Position numbers and translations under genes: made by a program
Shown here: one piece after another, positions 11,147 through 24,793 of the stretch
Numbering within the stretch: position 1 is the stretch's first letter
Layout: every line of letters begins with the position of its first letter
Notes under the pieces: model-generated
The model's input: only the letters and a program-made list of their open reading frames with translations
Told to the model about the DNA's origin: nothing
The model's database searches: none
Assembly (NCBI RefSeq): GCF_028858725.1
Contig: NC_084771.1
Coordinates: forward strand, 4,368,915 to 4,432,914
Direction of reading: 5' to 3'
DNA from: Colius striatus
Lineage: Eukaryota; Chordata; Aves; Coliiformes; Coliidae
Length of the DNA: 64,000 nucleotides

Positions 11147-14100
11147 GTTTAAAGAATTTAATATTGAATGTATTGGATACAATAAGAACTTGGATGGAAA
11201 ACTGTAAAAAATGCAAATCATTGGATCATTAATGCCCACAGTTTCTGCTTTCACATTCTGATGATCAATATGTGCTTGCATGCTTGCATCTTCCAGAAAA
11301 CAAAATAATTATTTCCAAGGTAATGGTGAAGAGCTTGTAGAGAACTTGTATGTATCAACTGTACAGAATTTGTGCATTGAAGAAATTGCATAGATATTTT
11401 ATTTCCTTCGAAAATGTCATTAGTAGAGAACATTGGCAAGAGATATCACATACAATCCACCTTTTGTTAATTTACATAGAGCTACAGTTCACAGGTCACA
11501 CATACCAAAGAGTAGACTTAGCTGAAGAAAACAAATAGAATTGTACCACTTGCACAAATGCACAGAAGATTTAAAATACAGCTAGAAGGCAAAATTGATT
11601 TTGATATAGCAACCCCTAAAACCCCAGACTTTACAGAGTCAATACTGTCTTGATTTAGGTTCTAACTCAAACTAAACATCTCAGATTCCTCTCTGTCCAT
11701 TTATTAATGATTTGTCTGGCATGCTGGGTTGTTGGGTTTTTTTGGTTTTCCCATAAATACTTTTCTGCTCTAAAATTTTAGCTAGCTCTCCCAAAAGAAT
11801 GTCTAATGCAGTCACAAAGAGCAATTCTATTCCTTACAACTGAGCTATTGACTATCCTAATAAAAAGGAAAAACAGAAGTCATGTCAGCTTAGCTTCTGA
11901 CAGGACCTTACAGTGCTCCTTCATTCAAAAACACTTATATAATCAACAAGCAATGAGTAATGAGCTGCAAAATATCAGCAACCTTTCATTTTCTAGCAGG
12001 TATGAAAAAGGCATTGTAAAGCTGTGATATTTGTAAGGAATAAGACCTTCTAACTCTCACCAAGACATCAATTCTTTGCTATTTTACTATAAAACCTCTT
12101 CTTTTTCTCTTTTTTCCCCCTCTCTTGCTACCTGACATCTAAATGGCTGTAATTTTAGACATCAGGACCACACATTGGTTAAAAAAAAATATCTATAGGC
12201 ACAGAGCTGAAAGATATTATTTTTGCCATCTGTAGACAGCAGTTTCTCCTGATGTGCCTCTCCAGAACCTTCATCTTTTCATGGGGAGGGAGGGAGGCAA
12301 GATGAAGGGGCACACACAGATAGCATAACTTCTTTGATAAGCCTTAACAATTTTCCTTTGATTAAATTTGTACAGTAACATGTAAATCCTTTGGGTAGGT
12401 GTAAAAAAGATGTGTTGATGAATCATAGAGGAAAGCAAGAGAGTAAATAAAGCCATGCTTAGAAGAGATTAAACAAACCAGAAAGTTTAATACAAGTAGC
12501 ATGTAGAAAATAAAGAGAGATATAAATGTTTAGTTAAGGTGCCAATGTATGTATAAGAGGAAAGTGAAGGGGAAATTTGCTTGCTCAGACAATCACTTTA
12601 GTGATTTCATCATAGGAAGGATCATTTCCTGAATTCTATCATCTCACTCAACAGCCCATAAGCCAATTAACTGAAAGATCAAATGGCTTTGGATAAGGCC
12701 TCTACTTGAAGAATCCTTTTTCCGGACCCCTTCTACTTTCCATTATGACATTTGCTTGGAAATGGAAATGCTTTTGTGCTCACACAGAGGCTGACAGAAG
12801 AGGAATGATAATGGCAGCCAGAGGGGATGTGACACTGGGACTCTGCAAGCTTTTACTTTCTGGAAAACTCTGTTAACATTTTGTAAGAGGTGCCACATAA
12901 CCATATTTAACTTCACCAAAATTACCATGCACTTAAGTTATTTGTGTAGCTTGATTAGCAGCACTTGTGCTTGCATGCTGCAAGGCCACAGTGGAGAAAG
13001 ATTGGCTCAGAGCAGAGAGCTGTGTCACAAGCATGCCCAAGGATAAGGCCGAGCAGTTCCTCCTCTCACCCTGATAGCACAGGCAGAGTTTCCAAAGATC
13101 CTCCATGAAGACATTTTATGTTGCAGCCATTAACTACTGATAACAAGAAATGGACTTTTCGATTGTTCTTTCTATGCCAAGTTTTGGTGGACTTTCTGGC
13201 CAAGGCAGAGGAATGACTCTATGATTGTACGACTTTGGGACAAGGTGAAGTCCATGGTTCTGAACCAGTGAGTTGGGCTAAATAGCCTGTGAAAAGATCA
13301 CAAGTTTTTCTTCATCTTTTCTTCCCTAAGAGACCCTATTCTACTTCTTATCTAAGTTCCATTCTTCTGTTTTCTAGGGCAGAAAGAATATCATTTGTCT
13401 TTTCAAAGATGAGCAAGGTAGAAAAGACAGATAGATATACATGTCAGTGTCACCAGGTACCATAATATTTATTTGTTTCCTGAGAAATGGAAACAGAAGA
13501 ATCACAGCTTGCATTAAACAATAAAGCTAATTTCTAGTTCTCAAGGTTTCACAGAAAAGCATTATGACGTGATTCTTTCAATGGCACCACAAATATCTCT
13601 TGGACTTGAGTCTTCCTTGCTTCTGAGCTTCCTTTCTGAGGATGCAATGATTCACTAAAGCAATTTTCAGAATCAAGGGACCTGTTTATCTAATATGCCA
13701 CATAGTTTTCTCCTAAGATGCCACAATGATTCACAAGAGCAAACATCTTTACTTTTACACAACAAAAATATTAACAAGGTAGTTTTTAATTGCAGCATTT
13801 TATTGGTAAGCTACTAGTTAAAAGGTTATTTGAAACAATTCAGAAGTTGAAATTAAAAATTGTGTGTCTTTTTCAGCTCCTACATTTGATTTATTGTCAA
13901 GTTCTCAGTCAGCAAGATGAGGTGGCTGATAATTATTCAGGGTTGCCAATTAACCTACTTAGCAGGTCACATAGGTAACTGGCATAGATTGTGTCAAATC
14001 TCATTATTGGGATAATAATTTAATCAGCCAGTGCTTTGACTGAAGGCTAGAGAATCTAGGGAATATACTAAATAGGAAAATAAAATCAGTACTTAGACAG

Positions 14101-16000
14101 ACATTATATTTAAATACATGAAAACTGTCACACAAAATTGTAAGCAACTGTATAGTCTGGGGTGGGGGTTGGTGGTATTGAGGGTGGGTTTTTTAATCAT
14201 AACCATAATCCAGCATGAGTATTTAAAAAATGTTATGTGTTGCCTTGCTTTTATGAGTGGGAGTTTTACATATTAAGAAGACATCAGTGTGTGTGTTGTT
14301 ATTTGGACAGACATGCAATGCAATTGTCTTTAGTGCAGAGTTACAGACCAGAACTTCCCAGACACATCTGCTTTGTGATCTATGTGGAACAGTGCTCGCC
14401 TCTCCTTTCCCATATATCCCAGCCTTGTTCAGTTCTTTGTGTGTGACTTTAGAGCAAAGAAAAGGAATGTCATGTAAGAAGGTCAAATAATGGGTAAAAT
14501 AATATTGCTGAATCTTTCAAGATGGACAGGAAAGAAGAAAAATTACAATAAGTGCAATTGTGAAAGTCGTAGAGTCAGTGAAAAAGCTGTGCAGTAATTC
14601 TCTACATTTACAAGGTGACTAGGTAAAAAGGAGGTAGGAAAAGTAGAGCCTGTCTCAAAGAAGAAAAACATTTTCCTGGCAGATAAAGAAATATAAAGAG
14701 GAATGTTCTCATCTTTAACAATAGGTTTTAGTATGAAATCTGTATTTCTATTAGCTTTAAACAGAAGCACAAAGATTACTAAAACTTATCAGCTTTATTA
14801 TTCAAAATATTGACTGGCAAAAAAACATACCACTACCACTGACTGGACCTAGTTGGTGCTGAATGTTTGGGGTGTGAGGAGTCCAACAACACAGACAAAA
14901 GTACTCAGGAAAAGACCAGAATAGGGTGAATATGCGCTTGTCTTCATCATCTATATCAATGGCTTACTGTCTACAAGAGCAAGAGGGCTATAAAAGAAGC
15001 CATCATTCCTCTGAGTATGTGATCATTCCATTTAAACATACCTCATAGGTCTTATGGCCAAGAATTACAGTGTATCAAGCATTGCTCAATGACTTGTACT
15101 CTGTTCACTGGGTAGGAAGAGACTGTGACTACCACATCAGCTCACCAGAGGCCTGCAAAATAAGAACAGCCAACACGTAAATACAGCCATCACACCAGGG
15201 ATGAATGCTGATCTCTTCACTAGCTTTAGGGGGTTTTTAACAACAATGAGCAAGAACATATGCTTAAGTTAGTAGATATGACCTATACCACTCCCTCATG
15301 TTGTAAAATGTGGTGTTTTGAATGATAAGTTGTCCCGTGACACAGCATATTTTATGGCTGAGCATATCTATTCCAATTCTGGTACTTCTGGAACAGGCAG
15401 CTCTTAAGTGCCTCTTTTAACTGTGCTGTAGCAGTCAATAACTGTTTAGATTTTATTTTTTTAAAGACTAAGGTAGGATAGCACTATTTATTTATAGATG
15501 TCACCCACCAGACCAGGAGTGCCAGATAACAGAAACTGCTTGCATAGGGAAAATAACATTTTCACCTAATTAGTAGAAAACTTAACATTGGCAGGTTAAA
15601 ATTTCTCATTAAAACTTTCCCTGATAAAATAAAAAAGCAAGAAGGTTAAAGATAATAGGTTTTGGTGGGTGTTTTTTTGTTGTATTGATGTGGGGTGTTT
15701 TTATCGTAAAGCAAGAGCTCAAAAGCACTGGAGAAATTCAGTACTAGGGTCTCTCAGGAGGTATCAGCTCGTGTAAATGGAGTTCCTCTTTGCTAGAAGT
15801 TTGCAGGCTAGGCTCCAGCTGCCAGCAGTTACTAATACCTGTGGACAAAAGGTGCACAGATCCTCATCTGATTTTCTGCTTCTAGTGAACATTTTCAGTG
15901 TTTTCAGCTCACTGCTAACTTTGATATATTATGTACTAAAGTTATAAATGACTAAAGCCGTTAAATAGGCCACAATCAGAGCAAAAAATAACAACAGATG
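11147..16000. other. Intergenic DNA, no gene seen
   Basis: AT-rich spacer. Open frames reach at most 87 codons (14223-14486, minus strand) and overlap others on the opposite strand. No domain, RNA gene or repeat family is recognised. Confidence 0.6.
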
Positions 16001-19000
16001 AAGAAACTCCTTTAGAATGCTGAATGTTTCACTACCTAGGTATCTAGATACATCTAATGTTACAAATGCTTTGATAAGCCAAAAGCATTATCAACTCACT
16101 TCTATGACAGTCTACAGAGCCATCATTTCAGAGGTTAGTTTAAGGCAGTAATACAGGCAGCATGATTCCCATACTGTGAAGTCAGAACATATTGTAAGTG
16201 GGGCTTCAAGTCTGGATGAAGATAAGCTCAAGAGGTATCAATGGTACTTACCCACAGACATATACTCTGCTGTAGCTTCAAAGGACTGTTGCAGAGAGTG
16301 AAGGTACAATAATTGTATCTTCACCAAAGACAGGTTTTTCTGCGTGAGAGCTGCTTTAAGTGGTCTCTGGGAAACAGATCAATTCGAAACCTTTTTCCTC
16401 CTCTTTCATTTATTCCATTTTCTTAAACAAATATATATTTCCCATTATTTTCTTATAATTCTTAGTATGCAATAGCCATGAACAATAACCCCATTGCATC
16501 ACTGTCATAGCACCATTTGAAATCCCATTTTAAAAACACGTTTCCCAATTACACCATTATTTCTTCAATTGAAAGTATTTGTCAATACAAAGCTAGTGAG
16601 AAGAAGTCCTAGCTGATATTCATGTAATACAATGTGATAGTGTGTTGGACAGATCCAGACTAGTTAAAATTTTACTCACCTCCCTCCAGTAGTGACCAGG
16701 CTTGAATACTCCTGCTCAGTGCTGATCTTTTTCATTCCTTTCCTTACTTAGACTAACACTGATTTAGTGCCTGCTTTCCTGTACAGGTGATGCTAATTGC
16801 TAGTATGCTTGCAGTAAATTGAACCATATACTCCACTGGGACAGTTTGGGGCAGGGAACAACTTTTTCTCCCTCTGGTGAGAATTATGATTGCTCACAGC
16901 TGCTAATTACCACTGAAAGGAAGAAAAGCAGGCAGTTTCTAACAGGAAGAAGGGAAGATGAGGGAAGAAGGCAGTCTCTGAGCCTCCTCAAGGTTATAGC
17001 AGCTCTTCTACAAGGAAGGCACTGCATTGCTTTCCAGGGTCTGCCCCTCCCAAACCCAAAACAGACCTAAATATGCTGCAGTGTGACCCTTTTGCCCTGC
17101 TCCCCATTCTAACTCTGATCCTCACTCCCTCCCCACAGAGACTTGTCTCATGGGGAAGGTTAGTTATAACCTATTGGAACCCTCACCTAAGTATCTACCT
17201 AAATGCTGGGGTTGGGAGAGCAAAGGGTAGACTGCATATTTTTCCCCATCGTGATTGTTTTCCTGGACAGCAGAAATGGGTTTAAATCACTGCAAGCTGC
17301 AAAGAGCCCAGATCACTCTATCCCTCTCTCTAGGCAAGTATTTTATCACTAGGTTGTATTTTTTACAAATAGATACTATATATTGTACTCAACACAGTGC
17401 ACAGTAATCCCATTTCAAGCCCTGGTGAGAAAAGCAGTGTTGGAAACTTGGTAAAGGACACAAATTAGTCCCATATAACTTCCCCTGCAGAAGGTTTCAC
17501 TGGCTGCCTGCATCTGCACTGGGCAACTGCCTCTCAGGAAGGGACAAGTCTTTTAGTTTAGCACTGAAGAATATGGATGATTTTTGTTTGCCTCTGTGAC
17601 TTTTCCAGCACTCTGAGAAGAAAGCCTTTATCTTTCAGCAAATGCACAGCTGAACTAATAGATCGATAGGGATTCATTGCAAAAGGACAGCTTACTGTTC
17701 AAGATGACTCTAAAGACTTGCAAGTGTAAGAGTCTGCAATACAATGTAAAGCATTTTCAACATAATGCAGTAATTAACCATAGGCTTTACATAATAATCA
17801 TCATTTAGTGAATGTATAAATAGAATAAAAGCAATATTGAAGCAAATAAATGACCTCTGACACAAGAAATGGCTTGCATTTCATATTACTTTACTTAGCT
17901 GCCCCCTCCTTCCCCCACCAAACAGAAGCTTTATTGACAAAATGTGCTCTGGTAATTTAGTCTGTAGACTTAAAGAATGTGCAGCTCTGGGAAAAACTGA
18001 ATTATGAGTTCTATTTGTGAGATGAGGAATGGCATGTAATAACTTAATGAACTGGAAGTTTATTAGTTGTAAAAGAGAGAATTAATGGAATGCATTCTCT
18101 ATCAATCTCTTTTTTTAACTCAAAAACGTTCAGGTGGTTAAGTGTCACATCCATTATGCATTTATTATCTTATTAATACAAATATGTGCTAGAAACTCAA
18201 GCTGCAAAAATACATCTCAGCTTCTAATTTAATGTTAGTTAAATTAGTCAGTTTCGGAGGCTGTATCCTAAACCTAAGTAAGTCATTAGAATTTCTACTT
18301 AGATATTTGGCCAGCAAAAAAATTCACTTGAAAACAGGAGCTGCCAACTTACACCATCTAAGGCTAGAGTCCTCTGGTGCATGTACAAACTGTATTCATT
18401 TAAATTGTGCAGTGAAATCAATGCACACACAGTCATGATGAGCTGTATAAACATAAAAAGACAGGAAGGTAATGACTTTAACAAGAAATATGTAGAGAGA
18501 TCAATCTAATATAAAATGTAAGAATGAAATTCTTGGCTGTTAAAGTTTTCTTCACTGTGTAGAGCATATGGATTTACCCCAGCTACACTTTCCAATGGAC
18601 CTATTTATTTTGCACAACTGAATGATTTGCCTCAAAATATTTTGGAACGTGATAAGGATGTGAGAATATGCAGAATAATGACAATAAAAAAGTAGTCTAA
18701 AATCTGTCAGGATGTTTCTCCCAGTCTTAGCTGATATTATGTGTTAAAAACACAATGGAGCAAATAGAATTTAGCCCAAAATAAACACATAAAACGTATG
18801 TGCAAGTAATGAAACATGACAGAGAGTAGGAAAGTTCAAGGGAAGAGCTCAAGTGAATGCATGTGAAGGTGTCAGCAGAACAAAGCAGTCAGGTTCTACT
18901 CTTATCAGCCCCAATATTTCATGTGCTGCATAGATCCTTGGGTAATTTTCATTTTAACCCTTCAGTAGATTGATCAATTTGCTTTGATTTTCTATTCTAA

Positions 19001-21417
19001 AGATAAAAATTAGGAAGGGAGGAGAACCCACATTAATTGATGCCTCTAGTAGACTCCTGTGGATGAGTCTCTTTTGTTTTACTGTTTGCTTTTTTCATGT
19101 GGCCAGTCTAGCAGTCTTAGCTGTTTAGACAACCAGTCATAGTCATTCAGTTTAATCAGGTAATAGCATACTATTGACATATTAGACCAAGCCAACACAT
19201 TTCTTTTTTTCTTTATCAATTTACATTTCACCTCAGAGGTCCAACACAACAGGATTTTGAACCATTTGTGCTGAGCACAATCGAAGGGCCGGTAATCCAA
19301 TTATTTGATTTTCTTGCTGAAGAGAACAGAAGAGAGGAAAAGCCATCTTTTCCTCCTTCCAGCAAGTGTGCTGCAGGCCTGCATTAGGCTTTAAGCTTCT
19401 AGTGTAAAACATACCCCAAGGGCAGCAGAAGGCCACTTAAATACAGTTTGGAGAGCATAAGTGGAACATGGCTGTGGCACATTGGCTTTCAGCCCAGGAA
19501 TAAATTCCAATCATTAGCATCAAACGTTCATCCTGAAGCTCTCATACCAAAATTAAATGCCATCTATTGAATGAATAAAGATTAATAAATGAAAGTAGCA
19601 CAAGTAAATTAAAAAAAGTAAATTACAGTAATTTATACTGTGGCTCATCTGTTGTGTGTTGCTTCTGCAGACTGCACACCTCAGATTGTCTTTCAGCTCT
19701 TTTCTTCATGATTGCAGTTTTGCACATGCAAAAGGACCCTTGATGCACAAACTGAATTTCTTCATGGCCTACTCTATATGTTAATAAAACCTAGTTTTAA
19801 ATACTGCTTGCTTTTCCCATGCAAATAATTTTGTGTACTTCTGACAGTCAGTAGAATCTGACCTATTTGGTACACAGGCTGAGTCTACATGAATTGTCTC
19901 TACACAAGAATTCAGATAACAATGATTAAGCATGCAAAAATGTACCTTTAGATACCTCAGGTGGAACTGCACATTCTGGTTTAGGCAGTCAGGGATAATT
20001 TCAGCAGGCTTCAGAATTTGGATAGCTGTGAAGTTAAAATGAGTCAGTCCTTTTAAAGTGCTCACAGGAAAAGCAGACTGTATTCTGGGACAGATTTTAG
20101 AAGGGGAATTTTCAGTAAACAGAATTTAATTACCTAAGTGGAATTTTGTCATGATGCCTTGGCTAAACCTTCACTTTCTGTAAAGAGGAAAAAAACAACT
20201 CAGGGAAGATCTTATGCTTTATCTGAATCATACCTACTGTTGCAATAAATTCAGCCTTGTGCTGGGATGGGACAGTATCAAAGAGGAGAGCAGAGTGAAA
20301 CATCTCACCTACTGAATATTATCTCATTTCCTGAAACAAGTTGCCTTTTGCCAGGAACTTCTTTCCCAACATGTCTTTAGGTTATGAAATAATTGGCTAT
20401 TAACCTATGTGTTCTTGACCCAAAGAATGGAGCAGAAAACATTCAAGACTTACCTGGATTACAAGGAGAGATAAAAGAGAAATTAGAGCTGATACGTACT
20501 CCTTGAGCCTATGGGTTTCTTGATTTTGCTAGCTGGGACTCACGGGGGTTAACCTGCATTTGCACTAGGGCAAAAGACCTGAGGAAAGAGCAGGTAGAAA
20601 ACGGGGGAAGTGAAAACAGAAGGGCACAACTTTCTCTGTTTTCAGATTTTTTCTTGCTGTTTGCCCTGAATTTAGTGTGAGGCTGTGACACAGAAAGGCT
20701 GCCAGCTCCATAGCATCATATTGCCAGTCTAGTGGGCAGCCTGTCCCACCTCAAGGCAAAAGAGAAGTTATGAAAAAGGCGTTTGCACACTAAGGAACAA
20801 AAAGAAAGCCACGTCTCATTTACAACCAATCCTGTACACAGTCTTCTGGACAAGTGATAGCTGATTTTTTTTTTACCTTGCAAACAGGATCAACTATAAC
20901 CTACCAAAACCTGTGCAGGTCTCTTGAGGTCTGCCCCAGCCCCCCCAAGTGCAGGCAGCCAGCAGCCAGCGTGGTGTGGTCTCCAAACGGCACACGAGGA
21001 ACGGCCGAGGATGACAGCGTGAGCAGAGGCAGTTCTCATGGCATGGAACAATGAAAACAAGTCGTTAGTATGCACCACACAGCACCGAAGGCTGAGCCCG
21101 CTGCTAATGAGTGCTATGCAGAGGGCTCAGGTCATGCTCTAGCTAAATTCTGTGCACTTGGAACACCTGTGAAATACAGCACCAAAAGGCAGCTCAGCTC
21201 GCAGAGCTGTCCGGGGGAAGCACGCTGTAATTGAGCTGCTGAGGCATGTGCCTCTGAGCCATCAATGAGATGTCTGCTTCTCAAGTGGTTTGTTAGGACT
21301 GGAAAGTGCTGTGCATGTAAAGAAGTCTTTATGGGGCTGGTAGGCCTTCATTGCACCTGAGCTCCCAGGGCAGGGGTCTCTGGGCAGGGTACAATGGTAC
21401 AATTTCAGTGGTCTCAC
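16001..21417. other. Intergenic DNA, slight CpG rise at 20.9-21.2 kb
   Basis: Mostly AT-rich spacer. Between about 20920 and 21260 the base composition becomes more GC-rich, with scattered CpG sites ('aacggcacacgagg', 'aacggccgagg'), but there is no supported exon, open frame or promoter. No repeat family was recognised. Confidence 0.55.
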
Positions 21418-21712
21418 TGAAATCACAGCAATGCAGTGTGCCTGCTCTGAGGGGGATGATGGTCAGCTGCCATGGAGGGCTCTCATGGATGAATCCAGGT
21501 CTTCAGGAGGGACAGGATAGGAGAGCAGGGATAGAGAGTTGCCTTTGATGTGAGAGCAACTGGGATGCATGGAGCTGTGCCTTGGGACACATGACAAGCC
21601 AGCTGACAGCTTGTGGATCAGGATAGGAGGGCAGCCCACAGTGGGTGACATTGTGGTGGCTGTCTGCTACAGGCCACCTGATCAGGAAAATGTAGATGAG
21701 GCAAAAAGTGGA
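21418..21712 (+). pseudogene. CR1 LINE fragment, endonuclease part of ORF2
   Basis: The frame at 21569-21775 reads 'GDIVVAVCYRPPDQ' at about 21640-21690, which is the conserved block of the CR1 apurinic-type endonuclease. Just upstream, 'gatgatggtcagctgccatgg' followed by 'gggacaggata' matches, in other frames, the segment that precedes this block in CR1 ORF2. Frame changes show it is decayed. No reverse transcriptase or 3' end follows, so it is an internal fragment cut off on both sides, unlike the 5'-truncated copies that keep their 3' end. Confidence 0.8.
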
Positions 21713-22393
21713 AAAATCCTTCTGCTCACAGGCCATCAAGGGTCAAAGAGCTTAAGCTACGCTGAGTACTGCTAACAAAGTAGCAGAACACACATATACA
21801 CCATGAAATACTGCTGGTAGATCCCAGCTGGGTTCTATGTACCTTAGAAGTAGGATCTCATCCTCTGCATAAACATTTCTGCCTTTCAGAGGATGGTGTG
21901 CATAGACCTCCTCAGCAATCTCTAAGACAGTTTCTTTGTTGTCTTACATCCCACCAGGACGTTCTGTAACAGAAAGCAAGTTTCTGGCCTCTCCAGCCTT
22001 ACCCTGCTGATCACAGTCTGATGCCCTGAATGTGTAATGCAAGCAAACAGGACACACTGGCTGCAATTTCTGGGAAAGCATTTCTTTTTGTATGGGCAAA
22101 AAGGAGGTTGTATGCGTAGGAAGTGTGTGTGGATACACCTGCTGCAAATAAAGCTCCCCCGTGTTTCCAGGTTAGATTGAACTCTGTTTCAAAAGACTTC
22201 ACCTGTCATGTATCCCAAAATGTCTGAACAGAAAGAAAGGGGATTGCAAAAGTTACTGTAGCATAAGTGTTTCAGCACTCTATATCACTTATTGAGTGAA
22301 GGAGGCTTTCAGGATAGAGTCAAGTGGTACTCATCTGTAACACAACAAATTTTCACTGGTGATGAAAGACAAGGCTGCAGCTTACTGGGGAAG

Positions 22394-22421
22394 AGTTTTA
22401 TCCCCTTTTGGGGATAAAACT
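22394..22421. repeat. Perfect 12-bp inverted repeat with TTTT loop
   Basis: The arms AGTTTTATCCCC (22394-22405) and GGGGATAAAACT (22410-22421) are exact reverse complements, separated by TTTT. As RNA, or extruded DNA, this would fold into a 12-bp stem with a four-base loop. The stem is too short for a microRNA precursor. I know of no family with this sequence. Confidence 0.9.
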
Positions 22422-23371
22422 GTGTTTCTCCATATCTACTTCTGTGTCAGTAATTTCTCAGATTTTGTTACAGTCCTCTATATCACACAAGATGGCAGGC
22501 AGAGCCAGTTTTGCCTCAGTATAGGAAAAGTCTTTACATGCTCTTACAGTGATGTGCTAATTCCTTCAGGATCTCTGAAAACACCACACAGCAATCAGAA
22601 AGTCCTGTGGTACCTTCTAGAAACGTGGGACCATTTCTAGAGATTTTGAGGGAGTAATTTTAGTATCTGTGGAAGAGCTAGCATGAATGCAATTTAGCAG
22701 CAGGAGTCTTCCCTCCTCTGCTCCTTACAGCCTATAACTTCAAACGGGAATTAAGGCCCTTAATTTTCTTTAAACTGTATGGCAAACTGTTCAGATTCAG
22801 TGACTGCCTCAGGATCTTGCCTCTTTACACCCCTAACACACACCTACATGATATCAATGCTTTGCTTATTCTGTATTTCTCTTAATTACACAATGAATCC
22901 TCTCATGCTGCACATTTATCTTCCTTGAGCTAACTTTTGATCTCGAGCATTAACTCTGATCAGTGCTAAGGCAGAGACAGTCTATTCAATTAGCAAGTGG
23001 CAGCCTCAGAAGCTCAGGACACAGCACCTCTGTTACTCTGCCTTCCAGAAGCTTTGACCTCAACAAACACATTTGATGAACCTGGCCATGGTATTTTGGC
23101 TGCCTACCTCAGCTCATCTGTTTGGATGGCATTTTGCCTGTTAGCAAGGTAACATATGACTTTCAAGAGATGCCAGAAAAGGATAGGTTTAGATCCATAA
23201 CTTGTTAAATTGTTTAGATTTGTAACTTTAGATCCCTAAGCTCTATTTAAAAGCTTTCTTCTGACACTGAGCAATTACATAAAGCATCTTGACTTGCTCT
23301 GTATAAAAGTGACTCATCAGACAATCCGTTTCATGGAATTCAAACAACTTGTTTTTCAACATCAGCAAAAC

Positions 23372-23388
23372 TATATATATATATATAT
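23372..23388. repeat. TA dinucleotide microsatellite
   Basis: An uninterrupted run of 17 alternating T and A bases. It is short and probably polymorphic. Confidence 0.9.
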
Positions 23389-24380
23389 TTCACAGGAGAT
23401 TGTTTTTTGTGCTCTTTAGAGGCTACTGTGATACTCATGATATCAAGGAATCTCTGTTTCACTTGATAATCACACATGGGGCAATGACTGCCTTATTCCG
23501 TGTTTTCCCATGTCTACAGCAAGCGGCCATAGTCAAGGTTCCTGGACACTGCACTTATACCAACTGTAGAACTGCCTTAAACATCAAATAAACCCAGTGG
23601 CAGTTTCAAAGCCACAGGGGGAATCCATGACTCAGTTAACTGTGAACACCCCTACCTCACTGCTTTGTACCTCCAGTTAATTTGTGTCAGCTGATGCCTC
23701 TCTGCTTTGACATGGCAGAACCCCAAAGCTATGCAAACAAGAAAGCCAAGATTTGAGAGCTGTAAGTTGGCTGAAATCAATAACTGTCCAGATGTTCCTG
23801 GATGCCTGAGGCTGTTTTGGAGAAGTCTTAGCATCAGTTGTGAAATACCTACGTGTGAAGGAAATGCTGCAGCAGAATCATGCATTGACCCTGTTTGCAA
23901 GCTCTTTGTAGCTACTTGGCTTTGATTCTAAGGATCCAAAGCAAAGCCAATCACAGCCTATGACTGTTCATTCAGCATCTCAAGTAGGTCATTAGCCCTG
24001 AAACCTATTGTTGATTGTGTAAATAGAGCACTAAAACATCAAGAAAAATGCAAGGTGCTATGTTCTTACATCAGATTCCACTTGCTTGCTTTTGCCCAGT
24101 TGGGAATCACCACATTGTGGCTTTGAGGGTCCCCAAGAGGAGAGGACATTGGGCTTAGTCATGGCAGAAGACTGGGTCCCATTGGTATCTCTCAGTTTTT
24201 AACAGCCTAATATATATAAAAGAGAGAACAATCCCGGACTGCACTTCTGTCATATGTTGCAGAGATCCTCAATCTATTCCAAGAAACAAAGCAAAGTGCA
24301 GTATGCACTACCTCATAAACACCATGGAGATAGCAGCTCACCTCAGCATCACACCAGCACTGTTTCACACTGACATGGCG

Positions 24381-24793
24381 TCCAGTTCTAGGCCCCTCAG
24401 TTCAAGAAGGACATGGAGCTGCTGGAACGAGTTTTGTTGATTGAAGGAGACTGAGGAGTGATCTTGTCAATGTTTACAAATCCATAAAGGCTGGGTGTCA
24501 GGAGGCTGGAGCCAGGCTGTTCTCAGTGATGTCCAGTGACAGGACAAGGGCCAATGGGTACAAGCTGGAAAAGAAGAGGTTCCAAAAAGACACAAGAACA
24601 AACTTCTTCCCTGTTGAGGTGAGGGAGCACTGGCAGGGGCTGTCCAGATGGATTGTGGAGTCTCCTTCTATGGAGACATTCAAACCCAGCTGGATGAGTT
24701 TCTGTGTGCCCTACTCTGGGTGGTGCTGCTCTGGCAGGAGTGTTAGACTAGTTTATCTTTCGAGACCTCTTCCACCCCTTAAGATTCTGTAAT
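24381..24793 (+). mobile_element. CR1 LINE, 3' end fragment with internal deletion
   Basis: It starts with 'tccagttctaggcccctcag' and 'ttcaagaaggacatggagct', the last part of CR1 ORF2, then jumps within about 24425-24445 to 'gaaggagactgagg', so roughly 100 bp of the usual element is missing. It continues through 'gtgtcaggaggctggagcc', 'gatgtccagtgacaggacaa', 'attgtggagtctcc' and 'gtgctgctctggcagg', and ends with 'cccttaagattctgtaa'. It is 5'-truncated and inactive. Confidence 0.92.

Larger units (their letters stand above)
21713..24380. other. Intergenic DNA with a perfect hairpin and a TA microsatellite
   Basis: No gene is supported. The stretch contains a perfect 12-bp inverted repeat (22394-22421) and a short TA run (23372-23388), listed separately. 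A 93-codon frame (22359-22640) runs across the hairpin but shows no recognisable domain. Confidence 0.6.

Noticed and set aside
24206..24226. TATATATAAA-like sequence resembling a TATA box
   Set aside because: AT-rich DNA gives such matches often, and no open frame, CpG island or exon follows at a suitable distance.
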